Below are positions 1 to 8,500 of a DNA stretch of 64,000 bases, in pieces. Position 1 is the stretch's first letter; each line of letters starts with the position of its first letter. The position numbers and the translations under genes were made by a program. The DNA comes from a virus, in the IMG/VR virus record IMGVR_UViG_3300023184_000045, positions 1 to 64,000 of that record. The stretch is one strand, 5' to 3'. The notes under the pieces are model-generated. The model made no database searches. It had not been told where the DNA came from and saw nothing but the letters and a program-made list of their open reading frames with translations.

Positions 1-3000
1 CCTTATACTATTTACAGAGCTTAATGGTGCAATTGCCGGTGCTGCCACGTTGGCAGTTGGCAAACCCGTTGTTGTAATTAGAAAACTATTAACACTAGCA
101 TCCAGAGCCGGATACTGCGTAGTCAGTGCTGTTGAGTTAGTGTACTGCAATATGGTTGCACCATTGAAGTAGACACTGGCATATCCATCTGTTACAGGTG
201 TGGTCTGTGAGAATATGCTGGTGCTTACACTGCCATAATTCCTGTTAATAACAAATGAGTAAGGCCCATTGTCTTTGATCGTTAAATTTTGCAGTGCTAA
301 AAATGTTGTATTAGTTACGCTGGTTAAGTTGGTAGTCTGCGGAGTAAAATTAGCTGTGTAAACAGCAGTACCGTTGACCACACGCAAATTTGAAACGTAG
401 GCATTAATTGAATTAGTATTCTGTCCAGTGGCTGCGCCGTCCCTGATATTACCAATCCAGACAGTGCTGCTGGTTTGATTTAATGCACCTGTAAAAGTTC
501 CTGCAGTGGGATCTTGATAACCGTTGACCCAAAAATTGATGGTGCCACTCAGACGAGTAACAGCAACATGAGTCCATTGCCCAGTGGGAATTTTTATACT
601 ACCAGTGATTCTGCTGCCGTAATAAAAATCAAGACTGCTGGTAGGAGAAGTGTATACACCAAAGGCCCAGGTGCCCGCACCAACACCAGCTCTGGTGTCC
701 ACTATGCCGCCATAGTTAGAAGAATATGCATTAAGATAAATCCAGCACTCTACTGTAAAATCTCCCGTACCAAAACTAAACGGTGATCTAGTAGCAGCAG
801 CAGACACCGCAGTTGATGCTGGTGCCAGACTGGCGTAAGCAACATTACCAAAGTTGGTAACTGGAAAGTTATTTGTACTAGAATCAAGCAGTTTGTTTGT
901 ACTAGTAGAAACGGTCATCAGCACCGTGGTGTTAGCAGTTACAACCAATGGGGCAGCTGGATTAAATGCACTGGTATACAATGCCTGCCCTTTGGTTATA
1001 CGCACATTGGTGATATAACCAGTCCAGCGATAGGATGGTCCCAGACCTGACTGCCCAATGTATAATGCCGAAGATGCAGAGACGTTGGCAGGTGTTAGAT
1101 CACTGCTGCCAATGTTATCTGCCGTGGTTACGTCCACACCATTTACCCATATTTTTCCAGTGGTGCCAGATCTGGTCGCTGCTATATGGTTCCAAGAATT
1201 GCCCAGTGTTGCAGCAGCAGCATTGCCTGCGCCAGTGCAATACCAAAACGGTATATTAGTGCCGCCAAACAAGCTGCCATAACCTGATAATCGCCAATGA
1301 TTACTATAGTATTGCAGTTCCCAAAAACGATTTTCAGCGCCCGTCATATTACCTAAAATTGCATATTGACCGGCGTCGGTGGGCATGGTGCCTGGCCAGT
1401 ACACCCAGGCTTCTACGGTAAAATCACCAGAGAATGACCATGCCGATTGATAGGTAGCGGCAATGGTTAGGTATTGGCCGCTGGTGGCAAAATTTAAACT
1501 TCCATATGGTGTAGACGGAGCACTGCTATTAAAACCAACCGAACCCACTCTGGTTATGTTGCTGGTAAAATTATTAATACTAGAATCAGTTAAGTAGGTA
1601 CTAGAACTAGAAACAGATAGCAACAATTGGGTATTGGTAATATTGCCCAATGGCACAACAGGTGCAAAATTAGCTGTATAAACTGCGGTACCTTTAACTA
1701 TCCTGAAATTAGTAATGTAGCCATTCCATGATCTAACGGCGCCATTATAAGAACCCATATTACCAATACCAAAAATACTATTATTGGTATTGAATGATGC
1801 GTATGCTGTACTTGCTCCTCCTCCGTATCCTTGTCCATTTACCCATACAGTAGCAACTGTGCCTGTTCTTGTAACTGCCACATGATTCCATGTATTAGCA
1901 GCTATCACAGCGCCTGTTACTGTTATATTAGAAGTGCTAGTGGTTCCGGGCCCAGGGCCTATGCCTGCAAAAGTTATTGCGCCGCCTGCTTCCATCCACA
2001 GTACCCAGTCAATGGTGTTATTACCACTGGTAGTGGTAGCGGATGCTCCGCTTATATCCAAACGAGCCGCAGTTGAAGTTACATAAATCCAAGCTTCTAT
2101 AGTGAATGTGGCAGTACTAAGATCCAGTATTTGACCAGTTCCGCCAATTGGTAAGGTCAGATACTGACTAGTACCGCTGAAGCTCAAACTACCAGCAGCC
2201 GCTGGTGTTGGATAAGCAGCATTAAAGACAGCGCCGTTGTTTGTTACTGCATATTGATTAATACTGGAATCTACTGCTCTGTTAGTATTGTTGTTGACTA
2301 GTAATAATAGTTGAGTTGATGCAAAGTTAGCCAGTGGTACAGCCGTATTAAATGTTGAGGTATATAAAATAGCTTTGGATATACGCATGTTGGTCATATA
2401 TCCAGGAAAATAGAAATATGCGGTGCCGCCAACGTTAGATCGACCAATGGTTAAAGTATTTGAAGGAGCACCACTGCTGTATGCCAACGAGGCCTGTGCA
2501 GAAGTTACAACACTAGCACCATTTAAATATATACTTGCTGTTTTTGTACTTGATACAAATGTAACCGCAATGTGATACCATGTGTTTGTTGTAACTAGTC
2601 CACCTGCAGATCTCCAAGCAACATTACTGCCGACACCATTGTTTATGACAAAAAGTATCTCACCGGTGGTGGTATTACTAATTGAAATAAAAAATCCAAT
2701 ATTGCCAGGAGTAATAGACGTAGCATAAATCATTTTTTCACCAGACACCGAGGTTAAATAAACCCAGGCTTCAATGGTAAAATCTTGCAGGCCGTTGTGT
2801 AAGTAAGTCCAATTGGCAGCAGTGCCAACGGATAAGTATTGAGTTGATCCGTCAAATGACAAACTGCCTGGTGCAGAATACGCACTGGTATCCACTGTAA
2901 GATAATCGTAAGTGGCATACCCATTGAACCAATAACTGTACGTAGGTGAATATGGTATGATTGCACTTTCCATACCGCGGGTGCCTTGTTGTCCACCAGT

Positions 3001-3177
3001 GCCAACTATGACGTTGGCTGTTGACCCAGCTGGTATTTGCAAATTGCCAACGTAGATCAAGCCACCTGCGCCACCACCTGCCCCACGTAGATTATAATTA
3101 TTCCCACCACCGCCGCCGCCGGCTACTACCAGTGCTTCGACTTGAACGTTTGATGAAAATGAACTACTTATTGCCAT
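1..3177 (-). CDS. LamG/Gly-rich adhesin, 3' end cut by window edge
   Basis: The frame starts at an ATG at 3177 (N-terminus MAISSSFSSNVQVEALVVAG) and stays open to position 1, so at least 1,059 residues are present and the C-terminus is missing. Residues about 14-60 are a Gly-rich domain opening with the usual LVVAGGGGGGG. Four concanavalin-like LamG (Laminin_G_3-type) domains follow, with core strands near residues 132 (FTIEAWVYLT), 359 (FTIEAWIYVT), 587 (FTVEAWVYWP) and 808 (FTVECWIYLN). The first LamG begins inside the Gly-rich domain. Known phage LamG domains occur in tail fibres and decoration proteins, so a glycan- or surface-binding virion adhesin is inferred. It lies 40 bases after the 1,757-aa adhesin and is preceded by a 19-base motif shared with the 3,047-aa gene. 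Confidence 0.85.
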   Translation of the reverse strand, partial: MAISSSFSSNVQVEALVVAGGGGGGNNYNLRGAGGGAGGLIYVGNLQIPAGSTANVIVGTGGQQGTRGMESAIIPYSPTYSYWFNGYATYDYLTVDTSAYSAPGSLSFDGSTQYLSVGTAANWTYLHNGLQDFTIEAWVYLTSVSGEKMIYATSITPGNIGFFISISNTTTGEILFVINNGVGSNVAWRSAGGLVTTNTWYHIAVTFVSSTKTASIYLNGASVVTSAQASLAYSSGAPSNTLTIGRSNVGGTAYFYFPGYMTNMRISKAILYTSTFNTAVPLANFASTQLLLLVNNNTNRAVDSSINQYAVTNNGAVFNAAYPTPAAAGSLSFSGTSQYLTLPIGGTGQILDLSTATFTIEAWIYVTSTAARLDISGASATTTSGNNTIDWVLWMEAGGAITFAGIGPGPGTTSTSNITVTGAVIAANTWNHVAVTRTGTVATVWVNGQGYGGGASTAYASFNTNNSIFGIGNMGSYNGAVRSWNGYITNFRIVKGTAVYTANFAPVVPLGNITNTQLLLSVSSSSTYLTDSSINNFTSNITRVGSVGFNSSAPSTPYGSLNFATSGQYLTIAATYQSAWSFSGDFTVEAWVYWPGTMPTDAGQYAILGNMTGAENRFWELQYYSNHWRLSGYGSLFGGTNIPFWYCTGAGNAAAATLGNSWNHIAATRSGTTGKIWVNGVDVTTADNIGSSDLTPANVSASSALYIGQSGLGPSYRWTGYITNVRITKGQALYTSAFNPAAPLVVTANTTVLMTVSTSTNKLLDSSTNNFPVTNFGNVAYASLAPASTAVSAAATRSPFSFGTGDFTVECWIYLNAYSSNYGGIVDTRAGVGAGTWAFGVYTSPTSSLDFYYGSRITGSIKIPTGQWTHVAVTRLSGTINFWVNGYQDPTAGTFTGALNQTSSTVWIGNIRDGAATGQNTNSINAYVSNLRVVNGTAVYTANFTPQTTNLTSVTNTTFLALQNLTIKDNGPYSFVINRNYGSVSTSIFSQTTPVTDGYASVYFNGATILQYTNSTALTTQYPALDASVNSFLITTTGLPTANVAAPAIAPLSSVNSIR

Positions 3178-3196
3178 ACTAGTTATTTAACTAAAA
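3178..3196 (-). promoter_or_regulatory. 19-base repeated intergenic motif with dyad symmetry
   Basis: On the plus strand this reads ACTAGTTATTTAACTAAAA, directly abutting the start codon at 3177. The same 19 bases occur upstream of the 3,047-aa gene at 26970-26988. The core TAGTTA-TT-TAACTA is a hyphenated palindrome with 6-base arms. On the minus strand it contains GTTAAATA, a 6/8 match to the late-promoter core. It could be an operator, a divergent promoter or a recombination relic; the sequence alone does not decide. Confidence 0.45.
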
Positions 3197-3214
3197 CTGA
3201 ACTCTGGTATTTCA

Positions 3215-3222
3215 TATTTAGA
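3215..3222 (-). promoter_or_regulatory. possible weak T4-type late promoter (TCTAAATA)
   Basis: The minus strand reads TCTAAATA, 7 of 8 matches to the T4 late core TATAAATA, about 38 bases upstream of the ATG at 3177. It overlaps the stop codon of the preceding gene. The mismatch is at position 2 rather than the tolerated position 1 seen at the other sites, so this is a weaker candidate. Confidence 0.3.
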
Positions 3223-6200
3223 AAGTAATGGTACCAGAAGTAATCCATTTGTATATTCTATAGCCACCCGATACCACTGGGTACCCGGCTGCTAGATTAG
3301 TTGTGCCGGCTGCTGCGTTATAGGTATCTGAATAACGAATAATAACAACACCGGATCCGCCGGTGCCGCCATGAGCCGGATTGTAGCCTGCGCCGCCGCC
3401 ACCACCGCCAGTGTTAGGTGTGCCATCGCCACCGTTAGTACCAGTAGCAGCACCTGTGCCGCCCTGTCCACCACCGCCTGTACCTCCTGCTCCGTTACCT
3501 ATCCAGCCACCACCACCACCACCTCCTGCATAATACATTGACGCACCAGTAATAGAACTTGATAGACCAACTCCGCCAACAGTACAATTAAATGCTCCGG
3601 CTGCATTACCGTTACCGCCTAACCCACCCGCGCCGCCGCCGCCGCCTGAATAGTCAGTATTGCCTGTACCGCCGCCTGCGCCGTCATATCCTTGACGAGG
3701 CGCACTTATATAAGGTGATCCGGGATATACTCCATATCCGCCATTATTGGCAACAGATCCATTTGGTGCGCCGCCGCCGCCCGAGCCACCGCTGTTTGCA
3801 AGACCGACATAAGTATTTTTTTGCCCGGCTCCCCCGCCATAAGCCACAATAGTAGTATTAAACGATGAATTGAGTCCATTTGTAGCTAGTGTATAGGTTG
3901 GTGTTCCGACACCATACGTGCCGCCAGCACCTACTACAACTGGAATCGCTGTGCCCAAATTTACACTGTAACCAGTTGCCGTTAAGAATCCACCTGCACC
4001 ACCCCCTCCACCGTACCAGGCTCCACCGCCACCGCCTGCTACTACCAAGTACTCAACTTGAATCACTATTGAATTAACAACAAATGTACCGTTGGAGGTA
4101 AATGTATGTATGGTATATCCACCAGAAGTTGTAACTGTTCCGCCAGTGCCTAATTGCAATAGACCGGCATAACGTATTATTGCAATACCAGGATTGCCAT
4201 TGTATGTTGATGCATTCGGAACGCCAGTACCATTGGCACCATATCCGTAATAACCTTGCAAGGTATTTGACCCATCATATCCAGTGGCATACACGGCACC
4301 AGCATCGCTATTCCCATACCCACCGCCGGCATATTTTGCACTAGATCCGCTAAATGACGATATCAATGGGGCGCCGCCGGCCACTAGCCCACCGGTACCT
4401 GTAGATCCTGCGCCGCCTGCGCCACCACCAGATCCACCGCCCCATGTACTGTTCCATGATGCGCCGCCTGCATAACCATACCCAACACCGCCAAATAACG
4501 GATAACTGGACTGAGTGCTTGCACCGCCTGCCGCGCTGTATTGACCACCTCCACCACCGCCCGACCCACCAGGGTGGCCAATAGTTGGTGGAGTATCGAA
4601 TCCAGTGTGAGAGCCACCGCCACCGCCGCCCTGCGCGGTAACTGTGCCAGTTATATCAATTGACAGCGAGGTAGGCTGTCCATCTGCGCCACCGGTAGTA
4701 GCAGTCTGGTCAGACGCACCACCTGTACCAATTGTAACAGTTACAACAGTGGCCAACTGTAATGCATATGCAGTACCAATTACCACGCCACCACCACCGC
4801 CACCACCGCCTACGTCGTAGCCGGCACCGCCGCCACCACCTACAATAAAGTAATCTACAGACAACGAACCGCCTAATGTCGTTAAATCAAAATAACCAGA
4901 TGAAGTAAATTTGTGCAACCAATAGTTAGTTCCACCATAGCTTACAGATTGCACTAGGGAGCCGCCATTTGCGCGTTGTGTGCCAGCATACCAAAAATAA
5001 GCTACACCGGCATTACCAGCAGTACCGTAACTGACACGGCTACCGCCCCCGCCATAGTTAACACTGGAATTAGACGTTAAACCGCCATCTGAGTAACTGG
5101 CAATGACATTGCCAAGTATGTTAACGGATATAGGACCATTGGTACCTGCGGCTGTTGGAACAACAGATGCATTGTAGGTAGCGTTGACACTGGTTACAGT
5201 AAGATTGTTTGTGCTAGAGTCTGTTAGGTAAGTTAGACTAGAATTAACTAACATTAACAGTGTAGTATTTGGCACTACAGATAACAATGTTGGGGTAAAT
5301 GCACTATTATATACAGCTCTACCATTAACAACTCTCATATTAGTCATGTAGCCTTTAAAATAAGTTGCGCCTGTTGTTTCGTTTACTGGATACCCAATTG
5401 CAAATGATCCAACAAAATTTACAGCACCAGACATTGTGCCAGCACCGCCTGCCGCACCATTTATATAAAATGTATATGCTGTTCCGCTCCTAACCAAGGC
5501 CACGTGGCACCATGCATTAAAAGTAACTGCCACAGTAGCAGTATAAGAACCACCAGACACTACAGTACCATTTCCAGATATAGACCAATCTAATCCCATG
5601 CGGCCATCAGTGTATAATACCCACATCCAACCTCGAGTTGGGCTTGCCCCGCCTTGATTATTCATAATTACACAAGGACTACTAGACCCCTGGTAATATA
5701 ACCAAGTTTCAAGTGTAAAATCAGCTGTTAAATTAAATGCTGCATTACTGGGTATAGTTAGTGTAGCACTAGTACCGTTAAAATAGATACTGCCGCCTGC
5801 TGTTGTAACTGACCCGCTTGCATTAGGAATCACTGTACTACTAAATGTGGCGCCACTGATAGTAGGAGTAAAATTGTTGGTACTGCTGTCGACTGCTCTA
5901 TTGGTGTTGTTACTAACTAACATCAACAATGAGGTGTTAGGAACAAGGCTTAATGGCACAGTTGGACTAAAACCGCTACTGTACATTGCCGATTTTACTA
6001 TTCTAACATTGGTTATGTATCCATTGAAGAACCAAGTTGGACTTGCTGAATCATTATTGGCACCAATAAATAACGGATCACTGCTACCTGTAATTGTCAC
6101 TGCTGTTGTAGTAGCAACTTGCTGCCCATTGAGATAAAGGTAAAAGTTGGCACTATTTCTAACAAAGGCTGCATGATACCAAGTATTTAAACTGGTGGTG

Positions 6201-8491
6201 CCACCACTCATGCTGCCGGACGTATTCCAACTTGCACTAATGCCGCCCGCTCCGTTATAACCAGCAGTCAATGTAAATGACCTTCCGCTGGATATATGCC
6301 ATAGGTCAATTAAACTGCCGCCTTGGCCAGATGGTGGATAAGCTGTTTGATAGAACCAACATTCGACAGTAAAGTCGCTTGACCCAAGCGCCCAGGCCGA
6401 ACTAGTTGGGTAACTCACGTAACTACTGCCATTGAATAGTAAACTACCTGCTGCGGCAGTGGCAGTAGCAGCAACCGATGGTACTATAGAAGAACTGTAC
6501 GTAATACCACCATTGTTAGTTACTGTAAAGTTATTTAAACTAGAATCTACTATTTTATTAGCGTCGCTGTTAACTAATAATAGTAAAGAAGTGTTAGTAA
6601 TAACAGTTAAAGGCAAGGGCAACGAAAAGGCAGCGGTATATACCGCTGTTCCTTTTACAATTCTAAAATTAGTCATGTAGCCCCCAAAGTAGGCCGTGGC
6701 GCCTGACCCGCTATACTTACCTATAACCGGACCATTTAGAACATAAGTATTTGAATCAGAGTAAGTGGAACCTTCTTGAATACCGTTTAGATACATTTTT
6801 GTAGAGCCGCTGGATTTAACTACAGCCACATGGTACCAAATACCAGTTGAAAGTGTAGTAGTCCCTGTTATTGTATTTGTGTTTGCTACGTTATACACTA
6901 AATTAGTTGATACCAGTATCATTGGACCTGCATTAAGAGTAATACCATTCCTCATATCAATGATAACACTACCTGAGGTAGAATTTAAATAAAACCAAGT
7001 TTCTATGGTCCAGTCGCCTGTGTCAAATTGAAATGCTGCATTACTAGGAATACTAAGATATTGGCTAGTACCATCAAATAACAAACTGCCAGCAGCAAAT
7101 GTGCTTACTGCATTTCCACCACTGCTGCCGCCAAGGCCGCCGGCAGATCCGGCTGCTCCGGCAGTTCCATAGCCGCCCCAAACACTACTAGGTTGTAAAC
7201 CAGTGCCGCCAATACCACTAACTGCACTAGATGTAAATCCACCACCCCCGCCCGACCCGCCAGCTGTACCCGAGGATCCAGTTAATGCGCTACCGCCTGC
7301 GCCACCGCCAATGGCAACCAAGTCATTAACACCAAACAAAGTAAAACTAACAACTGACGTGTTGCCGCCATTGGATCCAATACTGCCGCCGGTACCAACA
7401 GTGACTGCACAATTTGCTGCTGTATACGATAACAGTGAAGCGGATCCTAGTATAACCCCGCCGCCGCCTCCAGTTCCAGGTTGTGGTGCTGAACTGGACC
7501 CGCCGCTGCCTGCGCCACCGCCGCCAGCCACTACCAAATAATATAGATAAGCATCTGGTTTAAAAGTTAATGTATAAAATTTACTAATACTAATACCCAT
7601 TGACGAGGATGCTGTAACAGTAATAGTATATGCACCGGAATTTGACGCAAATTGTTGTTGGGTATATGAAAGGACACCAGTTGATGCATCTATTGCTAAT
7701 CCGCTGGGTCCAGTGTCAATAAAATAAGTTACAGTACCGCCATTGGAATCTTGGGCAGCAAACGTTTCAATTGTGGTGTAAGTACTATTAATAATAGTAT
7801 CGCTATCGCCGCCTGCTATCCAGTTCATATTAGCGCCACCTACACCGCCTGCAGCATACAATATGGTTGGCGTTGATGCCGATGAATCAAGGAAATAAGT
7901 TGCGCTGCCATTGTTACCAGCTATGTTACCCGGACTACCGCCTGCGCCAACAACAATAGTATAGTCACTTCCTGGCGTTACAAGATATAAATTATAGTAG
8001 TCAAGTAGGCCGCCATTGCCACCAGACCCGCCAGTGGCTTTTTGTTGCCCACCTCCACCTCCGCCAATGCCCGCCATGCTAACGGATGTTACTCCAGCTG
8101 GGCAAGTCCAGGTATAGGTGCCAGGTGAGGTATATGCTACGGTTGCATACGAGCTAACATTTGCAACAATATTACCATATGCAACGTTTAGTCCACTATC
8201 AAATAATGTAGTTGCACTCAAACTAGTAGTATTAGCCGACGATGTTGTAACAGTGGCAGATGCAACAGCAAATATTTGACCAATTTGATCAGGTGCGTAG
8301 CCGGTGGTTTTAATTGTATTAACCAGCGCTGGTGTAGTTTGCAATCCCACATTGCTAGTTGTGTTAACAACAGTTTCTCCGGGTGTTACGGTACCTACTG
8401 TAGTTTTAACCAGCGAAGAATCTTCTTCAACAGTAACTATCGTCGTTAGACGATTAACAACTAGATCAAGACTGGGTAGTATAGCAGACAC
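3218..8491 (-). CDS. 1,757-aa LamG/Gly-rich/Ig-like adhesin
   Basis: Large virion adhesin candidate. Residues 1-115 have no recognised domain. Residues ~115-215 form a Gly-rich domain of the CPAGVTSVS type. Residues ~235-312 resemble a putative Ig fold (GLAIDASTGVLSYT). Residues ~316-460 are Gly-rich (YYLVVAGGGGAG). Three tandem LamG domains follow at ~465-680, ~683-890 and ~898-1115 (WTIETWFYLN, FTVECWFYQT, FTLETWLYYQ). More Gly-rich modules occupy ~1145-1205, ~1213-1425 and ~1440-1757, ending in VVIIRYSDTY and GGYRIYKW. The three LamGs appear inserted within a Gly-rich domain. The start is GTG, chosen because GAGGA lies 7-8 bases upstream, overlapping the stop of the preceding gene. No peptidase S74 chaperone or signal peptide is seen. 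Host-surface binding is inferred from LamG family knowledge. Confidence 0.9.
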   Translation of the reverse strand: MSAILPSLDLVVNRLTTIVTVEEDSSLVKTTVGTVTPGETVVNTTSNVGLQTTPALVNTIKTTGYAPDQIGQIFAVASATVTTSSANTTSLSATTLFDSGLNVAYGNIVANVSSYATVAYTSPGTYTWTCPAGVTSVSMAGIGGGGGGQQKATGGSGGNGGLLDYYNLYLVTPGSDYTIVVGAGGSPGNIAGNNGSATYFLDSSASTPTILYAAGGVGGANMNWIAGGDSDTIINSTYTTIETFAAQDSNGGTVTYFIDTGPSGLAIDASTGVLSYTQQQFASNSGAYTITVTASSSMGISISKFYTLTFKPDAYLYYLVVAGGGGAGSGGSSSAPQPGTGGGGGVILGSASLLSYTAANCAVTVGTGGSIGSNGGNTSVVSFTLFGVNDLVAIGGGAGGSALTGSSGTAGGSGGGGGFTSSAVSGIGGTGLQPSSVWGGYGTAGAAGSAGGLGGSSGGNAVSTFAAGSLLFDGTSQYLSIPSNAAFQFDTGDWTIETWFYLNSTSGSVIIDMRNGITLNAGPMILVSTNLVYNVANTNTITGTTTLSTGIWYHVAVVKSSGSTKMYLNGIQEGSTYSDSNTYVLNGPVIGKYSGSGATAYFGGYMTNFRIVKGTAVYTAAFSLPLPLTVITNTSLLLLVNSDANKIVDSSLNNFTVTNNGGITYSSSIVPSVAATATAAAGSLLFNGSSYVSYPTSSAWALGSSDFTVECWFYQTAYPPSGQGGSLIDLWHISSGRSFTLTAGYNGAGGISASWNTSGSMSGGTTSLNTWYHAAFVRNSANFYLYLNGQQVATTTAVTITGSSDPLFIGANNDSASPTWFFNGYITNVRIVKSAMYSSGFSPTVPLSLVPNTSLLMLVSNNTNRAVDSSTNNFTPTISGATFSSTVIPNASGSVTTAGGSIYFNGTSATLTIPSNAAFNLTADFTLETWLYYQGSSSPCVIMNNQGGASPTRGWMWVLYTDGRMGLDWSISGNGTVVSGGSYTATVAVTFNAWCHVALVRSGTAYTFYINGAAGGAGTMSGAVNFVGSFAIGYPVNETTGATYFKGYMTNMRVVNGRAVYNSAFTPTLLSVVPNTTLLMLVNSSLTYLTDSSTNNLTVTSVNATYNASVVPTAAGTNGPISVNILGNVIASYSDGGLTSNSSVNYGGGGSRVSYGTAGNAGVAYFWYAGTQRANGGSLVQSVSYGGTNYWLHKFTSSGYFDLTTLGGSLSVDYFIVGGGGGAGYDVGGGGGGGGVVIGTAYALQLATVVTVTIGTGGASDQTATTGGADGQPTSLSIDITGTVTAQGGGGGGSHTGFDTPPTIGHPGGSGGGGGGQYSAAGGASTQSSYPLFGGVGYGYAGGASWNSTWGGGSGGGAGGAGSTGTGGLVAGGAPLISSFSGSSAKYAGGGYGNSDAGAVYATGYDGSNTLQGYYGYGANGTGVPNASTYNGNPGIAIIRYAGLLQLGTGGTVTTSGGYTIHTFTSNGTFVVNSIVIQVEYLVVAGGGGGAWYGGGGGAGGFLTATGYSVNLGTAIPVVVGAGGTYGVGTPTYTLATNGLNSSFNTTIVAYGGGAGQKNTYVGLANSGGSGGGGAPNGSVANNGGYGVYPGSPYISAPRQGYDGAGGGTGNTDYSGGGGGAGGLGGNGNAAGAFNCTVGGVGLSSSITGASMYYAGGGGGGGWIGNGAGGTGGGGQGGTGAATGTNGGDGTPNTGGGGGGAGYNPAHGGTGGSGVVIIRYSDTYNAAAGTTNLAAGYPVVSGGYRIYKWITSGTITF

Positions 8492-8500
8492 AGGCCGTCC

